A stretch of DNA of 64,000 bases from Azospirillum brasilense (lineage in GTDB: Bacteria > Pseudomonadota > Alphaproteobacteria > Azospirillales > Azospirillaceae): positions 1 through 64,000 of the forward strand of contig NZ_QLKQ01000003.1 of NCBI RefSeq assembly GCF_003349955.1, written 5' to 3'. Numbering within the stretch: the stretch's first letter is position 1; each line of letters begins with the position of its first letter. Positions 25,662-34,278 of the stretch are shown piece by piece. Position numbers and translations under genes: made by a program. The notes under the pieces were generated by a model. The model was not told the origin of the DNA and ran no database searches. It saw only the letters and a list, made by a program, of their open reading frames with translations.

Positions 25662-26642
25662 ATGCCCCGCATCGCCCTATTCATCTCACAGAGGCTGGTG
25701 AAGGCGGTCTTCGTCGTTCTGGCGATCGCCGTGTTCAACTTCTTCCTGGTCCACGCAGCGCCCGGCGACCCCGCCGCGGTGATGGCGGGCGAGGCCGGGG
25801 CCGCCGATGCCAAGTTCGTCGAACAGCTCCGCCAGCAGTTCGGCCTCGACCGCCCCCTGTACGAGCAGCTCGGCACCTACATGTCCAAGGTGGTGCAGGC
25901 CGACCTCGGCTATTCCTACCGCCAGCAGCGGCCCGTCTTCGACCTGCTGGTGGACCGCCTGCCCGTCACCCTGTCGCTGACGCTGACCGCCTTCGTGCTG
26001 GCCCTGCTGGGCGGCATCGCGCTCGGGACGCTGGCGGCGATGCGCGCCGGCACCTGGTCGGACACCGCCATCACCGTGGTCGGCCTGACCGCCTACGCGA
26101 CGCCGATCTTCTGGATCGGCCTGATGCTGATCCTTCTCTTCTCGGTCAATCTCGGCTGGCTGCCCGCCTTCGGCACGGAGAGCATCGGCGCCGGCTACAC
26201 CGGCTGGGAGGCATTCCTCGACCGGGCCCGGCACCTCGTGCTGCCGGTGACCACGCTCGGCCTCTTCTACATGGCCGTCTACACCCGGCTGACCCGCGCC
26301 TCGATCCTGGAGGTGCGCGACATGGACTTCGTCAAGACGGCGCGGGCCAAGGGCCTGCCGGAATGGCGCATCGTGTCGGTGCACATCCTGCGCAACGCCA
26401 TCCTGCCCGTCATCACGGTGGCGGGGTTCCAGGCCGGTCACCTGATCGGCGGCTCCATCCTGATCGAGACCGTCTTCGCGCTCCCCGGCATCGGGCGCCT
26501 CGCCTTCGAGGCCGTGTTGCAGCGCGACTATCAGGTCCTTCTCGGCATCTTCCTTCTGACCTCGGTGGTGGTGGTGGTGTTCAACCTGCTGACCGACCTG
26601 ATCTATTCCCTCGTCGATCCGCGCATCGAGGTGGCGCCATGA
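25662..26642 (+). CDS. ABC transporter permease, DppB/OppB type
   Basis: A 326-residue inner-membrane protein with six hydrophobic helices. The N-terminal FISQRLVKAVFVVLAIAVFNFFLVHAAPGDPA is typical of DppB-like permeases; only short parts are quoted as landmarks: RLVKAVFVVLAI and HAAPGDPA. The EAA loop that contacts the ATPase reads DFVKTARAKGLPEWRIV (about residues 222-238). The C-terminus IETVFALPGIGRLAFEAVLQRDYQ is also typical. The stop overlaps the DppC-type gene (ATGA), so the pair is co-translated. Confidence 0.9.
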   Translation: MPRIALFISQRLVKAVFVVLAIAVFNFFLVHAAPGDPAAVMAGEAGAADAKFVEQLRQQFGLDRPLYEQLGTYMSKVVQADLGYSYRQQRPVFDLLVDRLPVTLSLTLTAFVLALLGGIALGTLAAMRAGTWSDTAITVVGLTAYATPIFWIGLMLILLFSVNLGWLPAFGTESIGAGYTGWEAFLDRARHLVLPVTTLGLFYMAVYTRLTRASILEVRDMDFVKTARAKGLPEWRIVSVHILRNAILPVITVAGFQAGHLIGGSILIETVFALPGIGRLAFEAVLQRDYQVLLGIFLLTSVVVVVFNLLTDLIYSLVDPRIEVAP

Positions 26643-27511
26643 CCGCCGCGGCCATCACGCCGTCCCGCAAGGGGGCCGGCTTCTGGGGCGCCTTCGCCCG
26701 CAACAAGGGCGCAGTGATCGGGCTGGCCTTCCTGACCCTGATCGTCCTCATGGCGGCCTTCGCCGACGTGCTGTACCCGGACAGCCCGTGGGACATGACC
26801 GCGATGCCCTTCCAGCCGCCGCTGTCCGACGACGCGCTGCTCGGCTCCGACACGCTGGGCCGCGACATCGCGGCGGGCATCGCACACGGGGCGCGGGTGT
26901 CGCTGCTGATCGGGCTGACCTCGACCGCCGTCGCCGTGCTGATCGGCGTGTTCCTGGGAGCCGTCTCCGGCTTCTACGGCGGACGCGTCGACGATCTGGT
27001 GATGCGCTTCACCGAGCTGTTCCAGACCATTCCGAACTTCGTTCTGGCCGTGGTGCTGGTGGCGATCTTCACACCGTCGCTGACCTCCATCGTGCTGGCC
27101 ATCGCCATCGTCTCCTGGCCGCCGCTGGCCCGGCTGGCGCGCGGCGAGTTCATGAGCCTGCGCTCGCGCGAGTTCGTGCACGCCGCGGTGACCACCGGCC
27201 AGTCGAACATGACGATCATCTGGCGCCAGATCCTGCCCAACAGCCTGTCCCCGATCATCGTGTCGGCCTCGCTGATGGTTGCGACGGCGATCCTGCTGGA
27301 AAGCTCCCTCTCCTTCCTCGGGCTCGGCGATCCGAACCTGATGAGCTGGGGCTACATGGTGGGTGCGGCCCGCACGGTGATCCGTCAGGCCTGGTGGATG
27401 AGCTTCTTCCCCGGCATCGCGATCCTTCTGACCGTGCTCGCCCTCAACCTCGTGGGTGAAGGGCTGAACGACGCGCTGAATCCCAAGCTGGCGCGAAAGG
27501 GCCGTTCCTGA
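26639..27511 (+). CDS. ABC transporter permease, DppC/OppC type
   Basis: A 290-residue second permease with an N-terminal cytoplasmic tail, about six helices, the DppC landmark LLGSDTLGRDIAAGIAHGAR (about residues 68-87), and an EAA loop (REFVHAAVTTGQSNMTIIWR, about 178-197). It starts in a 4-bp overlap with the DppB-type gene and its stop overlaps the ATPase start by one base (TGATG). Together the permeases form the translocation channel for the binding protein at 23901. Confidence 0.9.
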   Translation: MTAAAITPSRKGAGFWGAFARNKGAVIGLAFLTLIVLMAAFADVLYPDSPWDMTAMPFQPPLSDDALLGSDTLGRDIAAGIAHGARVSLLIGLTSTAVAVLIGVFLGAVSGFYGGRVDDLVMRFTELFQTIPNFVLAVVLVAIFTPSLTSIVLAIAIVSWPPLARLARGEFMSLRSREFVHAAVTTGQSNMTIIWRQILPNSLSPIIVSASLMVATAILLESSLSFLGLGDPNLMSWGYMVGAARTVIRQAWWMSFFPGIAILLTVLALNLVGEGLNDALNPKLARKGRS

Positions 27512-29175
27512 TGACCGAGACGCCTCTCCTCGACGTCCGCAACCTGACCATCGACCTGCCGCGCGGCGCCGACCGACCGCACGCGGTCCAGGACCTGACC
27601 TTCACGCTGGAGCCCGGCGAAATCCTCTGCGTGGTCGGCGAGTCCGGGTCGGGCAAGTCGATGACCGCGCACGCCGTGCTGGGCCTGCTGCCCAAGGCGG
27701 TGAAAGTCTCCTCCGGCGAGATCCGCCACCAGGGCACCAACGTGTTCAGCCTGCCGGAGCGCGACCAGCGCGCGCTTCGCGGCGGCCGCATCGCCATGAT
27801 CTTCCAGGAGCCGATGACGGCGCTGAACCCGCTGATGCGGGTCGGCGACCAGATCGACGAGGTCCTGCGCTACCACACCACGCTCGACCGCGCCGCCCGC
27901 CGGGCCCGCGTGGTGGAGCTTCTCGGCTCGGTCGGCCTGCCGGAGCCGGACCATCTGCGCCGCAGCTACCCGTTCCGCCTGTCGGGCGGCCAGCGCCAGC
28001 GCGTGATGATCGCCATGGCGCTGGCGGTGGAGCCGGACATCCTGATCGCCGACGAGCCGACGACCGCGCTCGACGTCACCACCCAGAAGCAGATCCTGGA
28101 GCTGATCCAGGACATCCAGGCCAAGCGCCGCATGGGCGTGATGTTCATCACCCACGACTTCGGCGTGGTGGCGGAGATCGCCCACCGCGTGGCGGTGATG
28201 CAGCGCGGCCAGATCGTCGAGATCGGCACCGCCGAGGAGGTCCTGAACCACCCGAAGCACCCCTACACCCGCCAGCTCATCGCCGCCGTCCCGCACCTGA
28301 TCGAGCATCGCGAGGACTTCACCCGTGCGCGCCAGCCGGTGCTGACGGCGGAGAAGGTGTGCAAGACCTTCCACATCGGCGGCGGCTTCCTCACGCCGGG
28401 GCGCAAGGTGGTGGCGGGCGACGACCTGTCGCTGACCATCCACCAGGGCGAGACGGTCGGGCTGGTCGGCGAATCCGGCTCCGGCAAGTCCACGCTCGGC
28501 CGTTCCATCGTCGGGCTGATCAAACCGGATTCGGGCAGGATTTTGTTCGAGGGCGTCGATCTGCTGTCGCTGTCGCGCCCGGCCTTCCGGCCCTACCGGC
28601 GGCACGTGCAGATGGTCTTCCAGGACCCCTACGCCTCGCTGAACCCGCGCCACACGGTGGGCGACATCATCACCCAGGGGCCGGTGGCCTTCGGCGAGGA
28701 CCGCCACAAGGCGCTGGAGAAGGCGAAGGCGTTGCTCAAGCTCGTCGGGCTCGACGCCTCGGCGGCGGAGCGCTTCCCGCACGAGTTCTCCGGCGGGCAG
28801 CGCCAGCGCATCTCGATCGCCCGCGCCCTGGCGCTGGAGCCGAAGCTGCTGATCGCCGACGAGCCGGTGTCGGCGCTCGACGTGTCGGTGCAGGCGCAGG
28901 TGCTCGACCTGCTGGAGGACCTGCGGCACCGGCTGAACCTGTCGATGCTGTTCATCACCCACGACCTGCGCATCGCCGCCCAGATCTGCGACACCATCGC
29001 GGTCATGCAGAAGGGCCGCATCGTCGAGATCGGCCCGGCCAAGGAGGTGTTCGGCAACCCGCAGCACGCCTACACCCGCACTCTCCTGGACGCCATCCCC
29101 GGCAAGGGCTGGACCATCCCGGAGGACGTGGTTCCGGTGACGCGGCGGTCGGCCGCCCTGCGCAGCAGCGCCTGA
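27511..29175 (+). CDS. Fused ABC transporter ATPase (DppD-DppF type)
   Basis: A 554-residue protein carrying two complete nucleotide-binding domains. The first half has Walker A GESGSGKS (about 45-52), signature LSGGQRQR (about 157-164) and Walker [13 protein letters not shown] (about 177-188). The second half has Walker [10 protein letters not shown] (about 322-330), signature FSGGQRQR (about 427-434) and Walker [13 protein letters not shown] (about 447-458). Each half ends with the oligopeptide-transporter C-terminal extension (HPYTRQL and HAYTRTL). The single-chain D-F fusion fits a full oligopeptide-type importer. Confidence 0.92.
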   Translation: MTETPLLDVRNLTIDLPRGADRPHAVQDLTFTLEPGEILCVVGESGSGKSMTAHAVLGLLPKAVKVSSGEIRHQGTNVFSLPERDQRALRGGRIAMIFQEPMTALNPLMRVGDQIDEVLRYHTTLDRAARRARVVELLGSVGLPEPDHLRRSYPFRLSGGQRQRVMIAMALAVEPDILIADEPTTALDVTTQKQILELIQDIQAKRRMGVMFITHDFGVVAEIAHRVAVMQRGQIVEIGTAEEVLNHPKHPYTRQLIAAVPHLIEHREDFTRARQPVLTAEKVCKTFHIGGGFLTPGRKVVAGDDLSLTIHQGETVGLVGESGSGKSTLGRSIVGLIKPDSGRILFEGVDLLSLSRPAFRPYRRHVQMVFQDPYASLNPRHTVGDIITQGPVAFGEDRHKALEKAKALLKLVGLDASAAERFPHEFSGGQRQRISIARALALEPKLLIADEPVSALDVSVQAQVLDLLEDLRHRLNLSMLFITHDLRIAAQICDTIAVMQKGRIVEIGPAKEVFGNPQHAYTRTLLDAIPGKGWTIPEDVVPVTRRSAALRSSA

Positions 29176-29185
29176 CGGGACGGTC

Positions 29186-30136
29186 ATGAAGGTCGCCGTC
29201 ATCGGGGCCGGGGCGGTCGGCGGCTTGATCGCCGCGCGGCTGACCGCCGCCGGGCTGCCGGCCGCGCTGGTCGCTAGGCGGCGGACGCTCGACACGCTGC
29301 GGCGCGACGGGCTGACGGTCGAAGGCCCCTCGGGCCGTCCGGTGACGGTGCGGCCCCAGGTGACCGACGACACGCTGGCCCTCGGCCCGCAGGACGTGGT
29401 GGTGCTGGCGGTGCCCTCCCCCCTGCTGACCGACGTGCTGGACCTGCTGCTTCCCCTGCTGGGGCCGAAAACGCGGCTGGTGCCGGTGGTCGGCGGCGTC
29501 CCCTGGTGGTACCCGGCGGACGGGTCTCTTGGCGGACCCCTGAAGGCGGTCGACCCCAAGGGGCTGCTGTCGGACGCCATCCCGGCGGACCGCATCGTCG
29601 GCGCCGTCGCCCGCGTGGCGGTGGAGCGGCGGACCCCCGGCTATCTGCGGCATCTCGGCGGGCTGCGGCTCGCCCTCGGCCCGGTGGCGGGGCAGGAAAA
29701 CGTCAAGGACTTGGCGGCCCTGTTCGGGGCAGGCGGCTTCAACGCGCTGGCCGTGCCGGACATCCGGGCGGAGGTGTGGACGGCGCTGCTGGCGCCCTTG
29801 GCCTTCGGCCTGCTCGGCCTCACCACCGGCAAGACGGCGCAGGAGATCGCCCACGACGACGCGCTGCAGCCGACCTTCGCCGCGGTGGTGGAGGAGGTGC
29901 TGGCCCTGTCGGCGGCGCTCGGCCATCCGGCGACGGCCAAGGTCGAGGATGTGTGGACGATGGCCCAGCATCCGGGCCGCATCCGTCCGGCGCTGCGCGC
30001 CGACGTAGCGGCGGGCCGGCGGGCGGAGATCGAGGCGGTGCTGGACGCGCCGCTGGAATTGGCAAAACGGGCGGGTCTGAGCCTGCCCACGGTGACCGGA
30101 CTGCTGACCGCGGTTCGCGCCGACACTCGACAATAA
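29186..30136 (+). CDS. Ketopantoate reductase-family oxidoreductase (ApbA/PanE-like)
   Basis: A 316-residue NADP-dependent dehydrogenase. The Rossmann motif VAVIGAGAVGGLIAARL is at residues 3-19, and residues RRR near 31 suggest NADPH preference. The catalytic C-terminal helical domain includes NVKDLAALFGAGGF (about 172-185) and a conserved Lys region (LTTGKTAQEIA, about 211-221). The family reduces 2-oxo acids such as 2-dehydropantoate. In this catabolic cassette it more likely works on a branched 2-oxo acid made from the imported substrate than in pantothenate synthesis. It starts 10 bp after the ATPase stop. Confidence 0.8.
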   Translation: MKVAVIGAGAVGGLIAARLTAAGLPAALVARRRTLDTLRRDGLTVEGPSGRPVTVRPQVTDDTLALGPQDVVVLAVPSPLLTDVLDLLLPLLGPKTRLVPVVGGVPWWYPADGSLGGPLKAVDPKGLLSDAIPADRIVGAVARVAVERRTPGYLRHLGGLRLALGPVAGQENVKDLAALFGAGGFNALAVPDIRAEVWTALLAPLAFGLLGLTTGKTAQEIAHDDALQPTFAAVVEEVLALSAALGHPATAKVEDVWTMAQHPGRIRPALRADVAAGRRAEIEAVLDAPLELAKRAGLSLPTVTGLLTAVRADTRQ

Positions 30137-30163
30137 TTCGGAATTGGGATCGGGATAGGGACC

Positions 30164-31393
30164 ATGTCTGACCTGCGCATCGACGGCGACCGCCTGTGGC
30201 GGACCCTGATGGACCTCGCGACGATCGGCGCGACGCCGAAGGGCGGCCTGTGCCGGCTGGCGCTGACCGACCTCGACCGGGAGGGCCGCGACCTCTTCGT
30301 GCGCTGGTGCGAGGAAGCCGGCTGCACCGTGACCGTGGACGAGGTGGGCAACATCTTCGCCCGCCGCCCGGGCCGCAGCCCCGACCGTCCCGCCGTCTGC
30401 ATGGGCAGCCATCTGGACACCCAGCCGACCGGCGGCCGCTTCGACGGCATCTACGGCGTGCTGGCCGGGCTGGAGGTCATCCGCAGCTTCAACGACCAGG
30501 GCATCGAGACGGACGCCCCCATCGACCTGATCGTCTGGACCAACGAGGAGGGCGCACGCTTCTCCCCGCCGATGCTGGGCTCCGGCGTGGCGATGGGCGT
30601 CTTCACGCTCGACCATGTGCTGGACATCCGCGACACCGACGGCGTCCGGCTCGGCGACGAGCTGGCGCGCATCGGCTACAAGGGCGAGGTCCCGGTCACC
30701 GGCCACGCCATGGGCGCCTATTTCGAGGCGCACATCGAGCAGGGCCCAGTGCTGGAGGCCGAGGACGTCGAGATCGGCGTGGTGACCGGCGCGCAGGGCC
30801 AGCGCTGGTACGAGGCGACGGTGACGGGCCGCGAATCCCACGCCGGGCCGACGCCCATGCGCCTGCGCCGTGACGCCCTGGCCGGTGCGGCCGTGATGAT
30901 GGAGGCGGTGGAGGCCATCGCGCTGGAGGTCGGCGGCGACGCCTGCTCGACCATCGGGCGCGTCCAGGTCCACCCGGACTCCCGCAACGTCATTCCCGGC
31001 CGCGTCTGGTTCACCATCGACCTGCGCAACCCGGACCCCGATGCGCTGGCCCGCATGGACGCGATGCTGCGCGAGCGGCTGGCCGCCATCGCGGACAAGC
31101 GCGGCCTGACGCTGGAGCTGACCGACTTCTGGGCCTTCCCGACCACGCCCTTCGCGCCGGAGCTGGTCAGCCACGTCCGCCGCTCGGTGGAGCGGCGCGG
31201 CCTCAGCCACCGCGACATCGTGTCCGGGGCGGGCCATGACGCGGTTTATGTCGCGCGCAAGGTGCCGACGGCGATGATCTTCATCCCCTGCGAGAACGGC
31301 CTCAGCCACAACGAGGCGGAGAACATCAAGCCCGAACACGCCGCGTCCGGCTGCGCGGTCTTGGCGGACGCGGTTCTGGCCGCGGCTGGGTAA
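30164..31393 (+). CDS. M20 amidohydrolase of the N-carbamoyl-amino acid/ureido hydrolase type (HyuC/AllC-like)
   Basis: A 409-residue binuclear metallo-amidase. GSHLDTQPTGGRFDGIYG (about residues 83-100) holds the first His and the bridging Asp. NEEGARFSPPMLGSG (about 127-141) supplies the Glu pair. FEAHIEQGPVLE (about 187-198) holds the next His. The lid/dimer domain has HAGPTPMRLRRDA (about 225-237), and the last His is in GLSHNEAE. This layout is typical of N-carbamoyl-L-amino-acid hydrolase, beta-ureidopropionase and allantoate/ureidoglycolate amidohydrolase. It probably removes a carbamoyl or similar group from a cassette intermediate. The exact substrate is unknown. Confidence 0.88.
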   Translation: MSDLRIDGDRLWRTLMDLATIGATPKGGLCRLALTDLDREGRDLFVRWCEEAGCTVTVDEVGNIFARRPGRSPDRPAVCMGSHLDTQPTGGRFDGIYGVLAGLEVIRSFNDQGIETDAPIDLIVWTNEEGARFSPPMLGSGVAMGVFTLDHVLDIRDTDGVRLGDELARIGYKGEVPVTGHAMGAYFEAHIEQGPVLEAEDVEIGVVTGAQGQRWYEATVTGRESHAGPTPMRLRRDALAGAAVMMEAVEAIALEVGGDACSTIGRVQVHPDSRNVIPGRVWFTIDLRNPDPDALARMDAMLRERLAAIADKRGLTLELTDFWAFPTTPFAPELVSHVRRSVERRGLSHRDIVSGAGHDAVYVARKVPTAMIFIPCENGLSHNEAENIKPEHAASGCAVLADAVLAAAG

Positions 31394-31400
31394 AGCAAAA

Positions 31401-31571
31401 TTCCCCCTCTCCCCTCCGCTCACGCGCAAACGAAGTTTGCGCTGACGCGACAGGCGGACCTTCGGTCCGCCGAAAGCGGGGAGAGGGCCGGGGTGAGGGG
31501 GTTGCGCTTTTGCCGAACGGTCCGACACGCGCAACCCCCTCACCCTAACCCTCTCCCCGGAGGGGAGAGGG
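31401..31571. repeat. Long palindromic intergenic repeat, copy 2
   Basis: A 171-bp element with the same core as copy 1: GCGCAAAC/GTTTGCGC and GGCGGACC/GGTCCGCC hairpins, then GGGTGAGGGGGTTGCGC and its complement GCGCAACCCCCTCACCC. It is bounded by CCCCTCTCCCCT and AGGGGAGAGGG. It lies between two genes of the same cassette, so it may set mRNA processing or partial termination. Confidence 0.85.
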
Positions 31572-31597
31572 AAACACATCACTCCGGGAGCCTGTCC

Positions 31598-32659
31598 ATG
31601 CGCTACGTCTTTGCCGAGGCCCAGTTGCGCCATCGTCCGCCGACCTTCCTGGTGCGCGGCCAGCCGAAGCCCTCGCCGGAGAAGGCGGAACGGGCGGAGG
31701 CGCTTGTCGGCTCCCTGCGGGCGCGCGGCGCGACGGTGGAGGAGCCGCCGTCCTACGGCGCCGGCCCGCGCGCGGCGGTCCATTCCGCCGATTACCTGCG
31801 CTTCCTGGAAACCGCCCACGCCCGTTGGTCGGCCCTGCCGGACGCGTCGGAGGTCATCGTCCCCAACGTCCACCGCAACACCGACATGGCCGAGTACCCG
31901 ACGGGCATCGTCGGCCAGGCGGGCTGGCACATGGCGGACACCGCCTGCCCGATCGGCGCCGGCACCTGGGAGGCCGTCTGCGGCGGCGCCGACACGGCGG
32001 TCCACGCGGCGCTGATGGTGGCGAGCGGTCGGGAGCGCGCGGCCTACGCCCTGTGCCGCCCGCCGGGGCACCACGCGTCCCGCGACATGGCGGGGGGATT
32101 CTGCTACATCAACAACGCCGCCGTCGCCGCCCAGGCGATGCTGCCGGTGCTGGCCCAGCAGGGCCGCGCGCCGCGCGTCGCCGTCTTCGACGTGGACGTC
32201 CATCACGGCAACGGCACGCAGGCCATCTTCTACGAGCGCGACGACGTGCTGGTGGTGTCGATCCACGGCGATCCCAACAACTTCTACCCCTGGTTCGCCG
32301 GCTACGCGCACGAGCGCGGCAAGGGCCGCGGGCTGGGCAGCAACCTGAACATCCCCCTGCCCATGGGCACCGAGGAGTCCACCTTCCTCGACGCGGTGGA
32401 CGGGGCGCTGACCCACATCGCCGCCTTCGGGCCGGAGGCGCTGGTGCTGTCGCTGGGCTTCGACACCTACGTCGGCGACCCGCTGGCCTTCTTCAAGGTG
32501 ACGACGCCGGGCTTCGCCGCGCTGGGCCGCAAGATCGCCGGCGCCGGCCTGCCGACCGTGGTCGTGCAGGAGGGCGGTTACGATTGCGACGCGCTGGCGG
32601 TGAATCTCGCCAGCTTCCTGGACGGTTTCGAGGGCGGGCTTACGGAGGCGGCACGATGA
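31598..32659 (+). CDS. Histone deacetylase-fold amidohydrolase (acetylpolyamine amidohydrolase-like)
   Basis: A 353-residue zinc hydrolase of the arginase/deacetylase fold. The catalytic His pair lies in CRPPGHHASRDMAGGFCYIN (about residues 153-172). Zinc ligands lie in VFDVDVHHGNGTQ (about 196-208: Asp, His) and LGFDTYVGDP (about 288-297: Asp). The length and the start RYVFAEAQLRHRPPTF resemble bacterial acetylpolyamine amidohydrolases rather than eukaryotic HDACs. It should release acetate from an N-acetylated amine. It is the second deacylating enzyme of the cassette and is translationally coupled to the following ThDP enzyme gene (ATGA). Confidence 0.88.
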   Translation: MRYVFAEAQLRHRPPTFLVRGQPKPSPEKAERAEALVGSLRARGATVEEPPSYGAGPRAAVHSADYLRFLETAHARWSALPDASEVIVPNVHRNTDMAEYPTGIVGQAGWHMADTACPIGAGTWEAVCGGADTAVHAALMVASGRERAAYALCRPPGHHASRDMAGGFCYINNAAVAAQAMLPVLAQQGRAPRVAVFDVDVHHGNGTQAIFYERDDVLVVSIHGDPNNFYPWFAGYAHERGKGRGLGSNLNIPLPMGTEESTFLDAVDGALTHIAAFGPEALVLSLGFDTYVGDPLAFFKVTTPGFAALGRKIAGAGLPTVVVQEGGYDCDALAVNLASFLDGFEGGLTEAAR

Positions 32660-34218
32660 CTGGTGGGAAAATCCCGGGCGCGGAAATCCTGGTCCGGACG
32701 CTGGTGGCGAACGGCGTCGACACCTGCTTCGCCAACCCCGGCACGTCGGAACTGCACGCGCTGGCCGCCTTCGACAGCATGCCCGGCGCGCGCTGCGTGC
32801 CGACGCTGTTCGAAGGGGTGGCGACGGGTGCCGCGGACGGCTACGCCCGCATGACCGACCGTCCGGCGGCGACGCTGCTGCATCTCGGGCCGGGGCTGGC
32901 GAACGGTCTCGCCAACCTGCACAACGCCCGGCGCGCCCGCGTGCCGATGGTCAATATCGTCGGCGACCACGCGACGTGGCACCGCGGCGTCGACGCGCCG
33001 CTGACCTCCGACGTGGAGGGGCTGGCGAAGCCCATGTCGGCCTGGGTGCGCACGGTGCCGGACGCCGCCTCGGTCGCCGCCGACACGGCGGAGGCCATCC
33101 GCGCCGCGCTGACCCCGCCCTGCGGCGTGTCCACCCTGATTCTGCCGTCGGACTCCTCCTGGGACGACACGGCTTCGGTGGAGCCGATCGTCGTCGAACC
33201 GCTGGCCCCCGCCGCCCCGGACGCCGAGGCGCTGCGCGCCGCCGCCGATGCCCTGCGGAGCGGCGAGCGGGTGGTCGTCCTGCTGAACGGCCGCGCCACG
33301 CGCGCGGAGGGGCTGGCCCTGGCCGGGCAAATCGCCGCCGCGACCGGCGCCAAACTCTACGCCCACACCGGCGCCACCCGCATCGAGCGCGGGGCGGGCC
33401 GCGTGACGGTGGAGCGCTTTCCCTACCCCATCGACCTCGGCATCGCCGCGCTGGCCGGGGCCAAGCACGTCGTCCTGATCGGTTCGGGGGAGCCGGTCGG
33501 CTTCTTCGGCTACCCCGACAAGCCCAGCCGTCTGGCCCCGGAGGATTGCCGCATCCACAGCGTCGCCCCGCCGGGAAGCGACGCGCTGGCCGCCCTGCGC
33601 TGGCTGGTCGAGGCGGTGGGCGCCGCCGGCACGCCGGCTCCGGTGCAGCCGCTCGCCCTGCCAGACCCGGCGACCGGCGCTCTCACCGCCGACAGCGTCG
33701 GGCAGTCCCTGGCCGCCCTGCTGCCGGAAGGCGCCATCGTGGTGGACGAGGGGATTTCCTCCAGCCCGATGGTCTACACGGCCTGCGCCGGGGCGCGCCC
33801 GCACGACTGGCTGACCATCACCGGCGGGGCCATCGGCATCGGCATGCCGCTGGCGCTGGGTGCGGCCATCGCCTGCCCCGACCGCAAGGTGGTGACCGTG
33901 CAGGCGGACGGCAGCGGCATGTACACGCTCCAGGCCCTGTGGAGCCAGGCGCGCGAGCAGGCCGACGTGGTGACGATCATCTTCGCCAACCGCCGCTACG
34001 GCATCCTGCAGTGGGAGCTGGGCAATCTGGGCTTCCGCGACATGGGGCCGAACGCCCGCAACTGCACGGAGCTGGGCCGCCCGGACCTCGACTGGGTGGC
34101 GCTCGCCCGCGGCATGGGGGTGGAGGGCGGACAGGCCACGGACGCGGAGAGCTTCAACCGCCTGCTGTCGGCCGCCTTCGCCCGCAAGGGCCCCTTCCTG
34201 ATCGAAGCGGTGATCTGA
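32656..34218 (+). CDS. Thiamine diphosphate-dependent enzyme (acetolactate synthase-like / benzoylformate decarboxylase-like)
   Basis: A 520-residue three-domain ThDP enzyme. The PYR domain has CFANPGTSELHAL (about residues 24-36) and the activating Glu in LFEGVATGAADGYAR (about 55-69). The PP domain binds Mg-ThDP through VQADGSGMYTLQALWSQ with the closing Asn in FANRRYGILQ (about 415-450). The sequence HLGPGLANGLANLHNARRA identifies a subgroup often labelled acetolactate synthase large subunit-like, but no small subunit is nearby. It probably decarboxylates or ligates a 2-oxo acid in the cassette's pathway. It starts 4 bp inside the upstream gene. Confidence 0.85.
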   Translation: MTGGKIPGAEILVRTLVANGVDTCFANPGTSELHALAAFDSMPGARCVPTLFEGVATGAADGYARMTDRPAATLLHLGPGLANGLANLHNARRARVPMVNIVGDHATWHRGVDAPLTSDVEGLAKPMSAWVRTVPDAASVAADTAEAIRAALTPPCGVSTLILPSDSSWDDTASVEPIVVEPLAPAAPDAEALRAAADALRSGERVVVLLNGRATRAEGLALAGQIAAATGAKLYAHTGATRIERGAGRVTVERFPYPIDLGIAALAGAKHVVLIGSGEPVGFFGYPDKPSRLAPEDCRIHSVAPPGSDALAALRWLVEAVGAAGTPAPVQPLALPDPATGALTADSVGQSLAALLPEGAIVVDEGISSSPMVYTACAGARPHDWLTITGGAIGIGMPLALGAAIACPDRKVVTVQADGSGMYTLQALWSQAREQADVVTIIFANRRYGILQWELGNLGFRDMGPNARNCTELGRPDLDWVALARGMGVEGGQATDAESFNRLLSAAFARKGPFLIEAVI

Positions 34219-34231
34219 CGGACAACACCAT

Positions 34232-34260
34232 CCCCCTCGCCCCCTCACGGGGCGGGGGAG
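34232..34260 (+). other. Small GC-rich hairpin before the BKACE gene
   Basis: CCCCCTCGCCCC pairs with GGGGCGGGGG (ending about 34258), matching the terminal wording of the longer repeats. It lies 10-60 bp after the ThDP enzyme stop. A GGAGGACAGC ribosome-binding site for the next gene follows, so the hairpin probably does not stop transcription completely. Confidence 0.5.
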
Positions 34261-34278
34261 GAGACAAGGGAGGACAGC

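Noticed and set aside
29003..32416. Minus-strand open frame of 1137 codons
   Set aside because: Opposite to the ABC ATPase, ketopantoate reductase, M20 and HDAC-like genes, all of which have clear motifs. The shadow has no domain features.
32656..34218. True biosynthetic acetolactate synthase (ilvB)
   Set aside because: No small regulatory subunit gene follows, and the sequence belongs to the benzoylformate decarboxylase/ALS-like catabolic subgroup within a degradative cassette.
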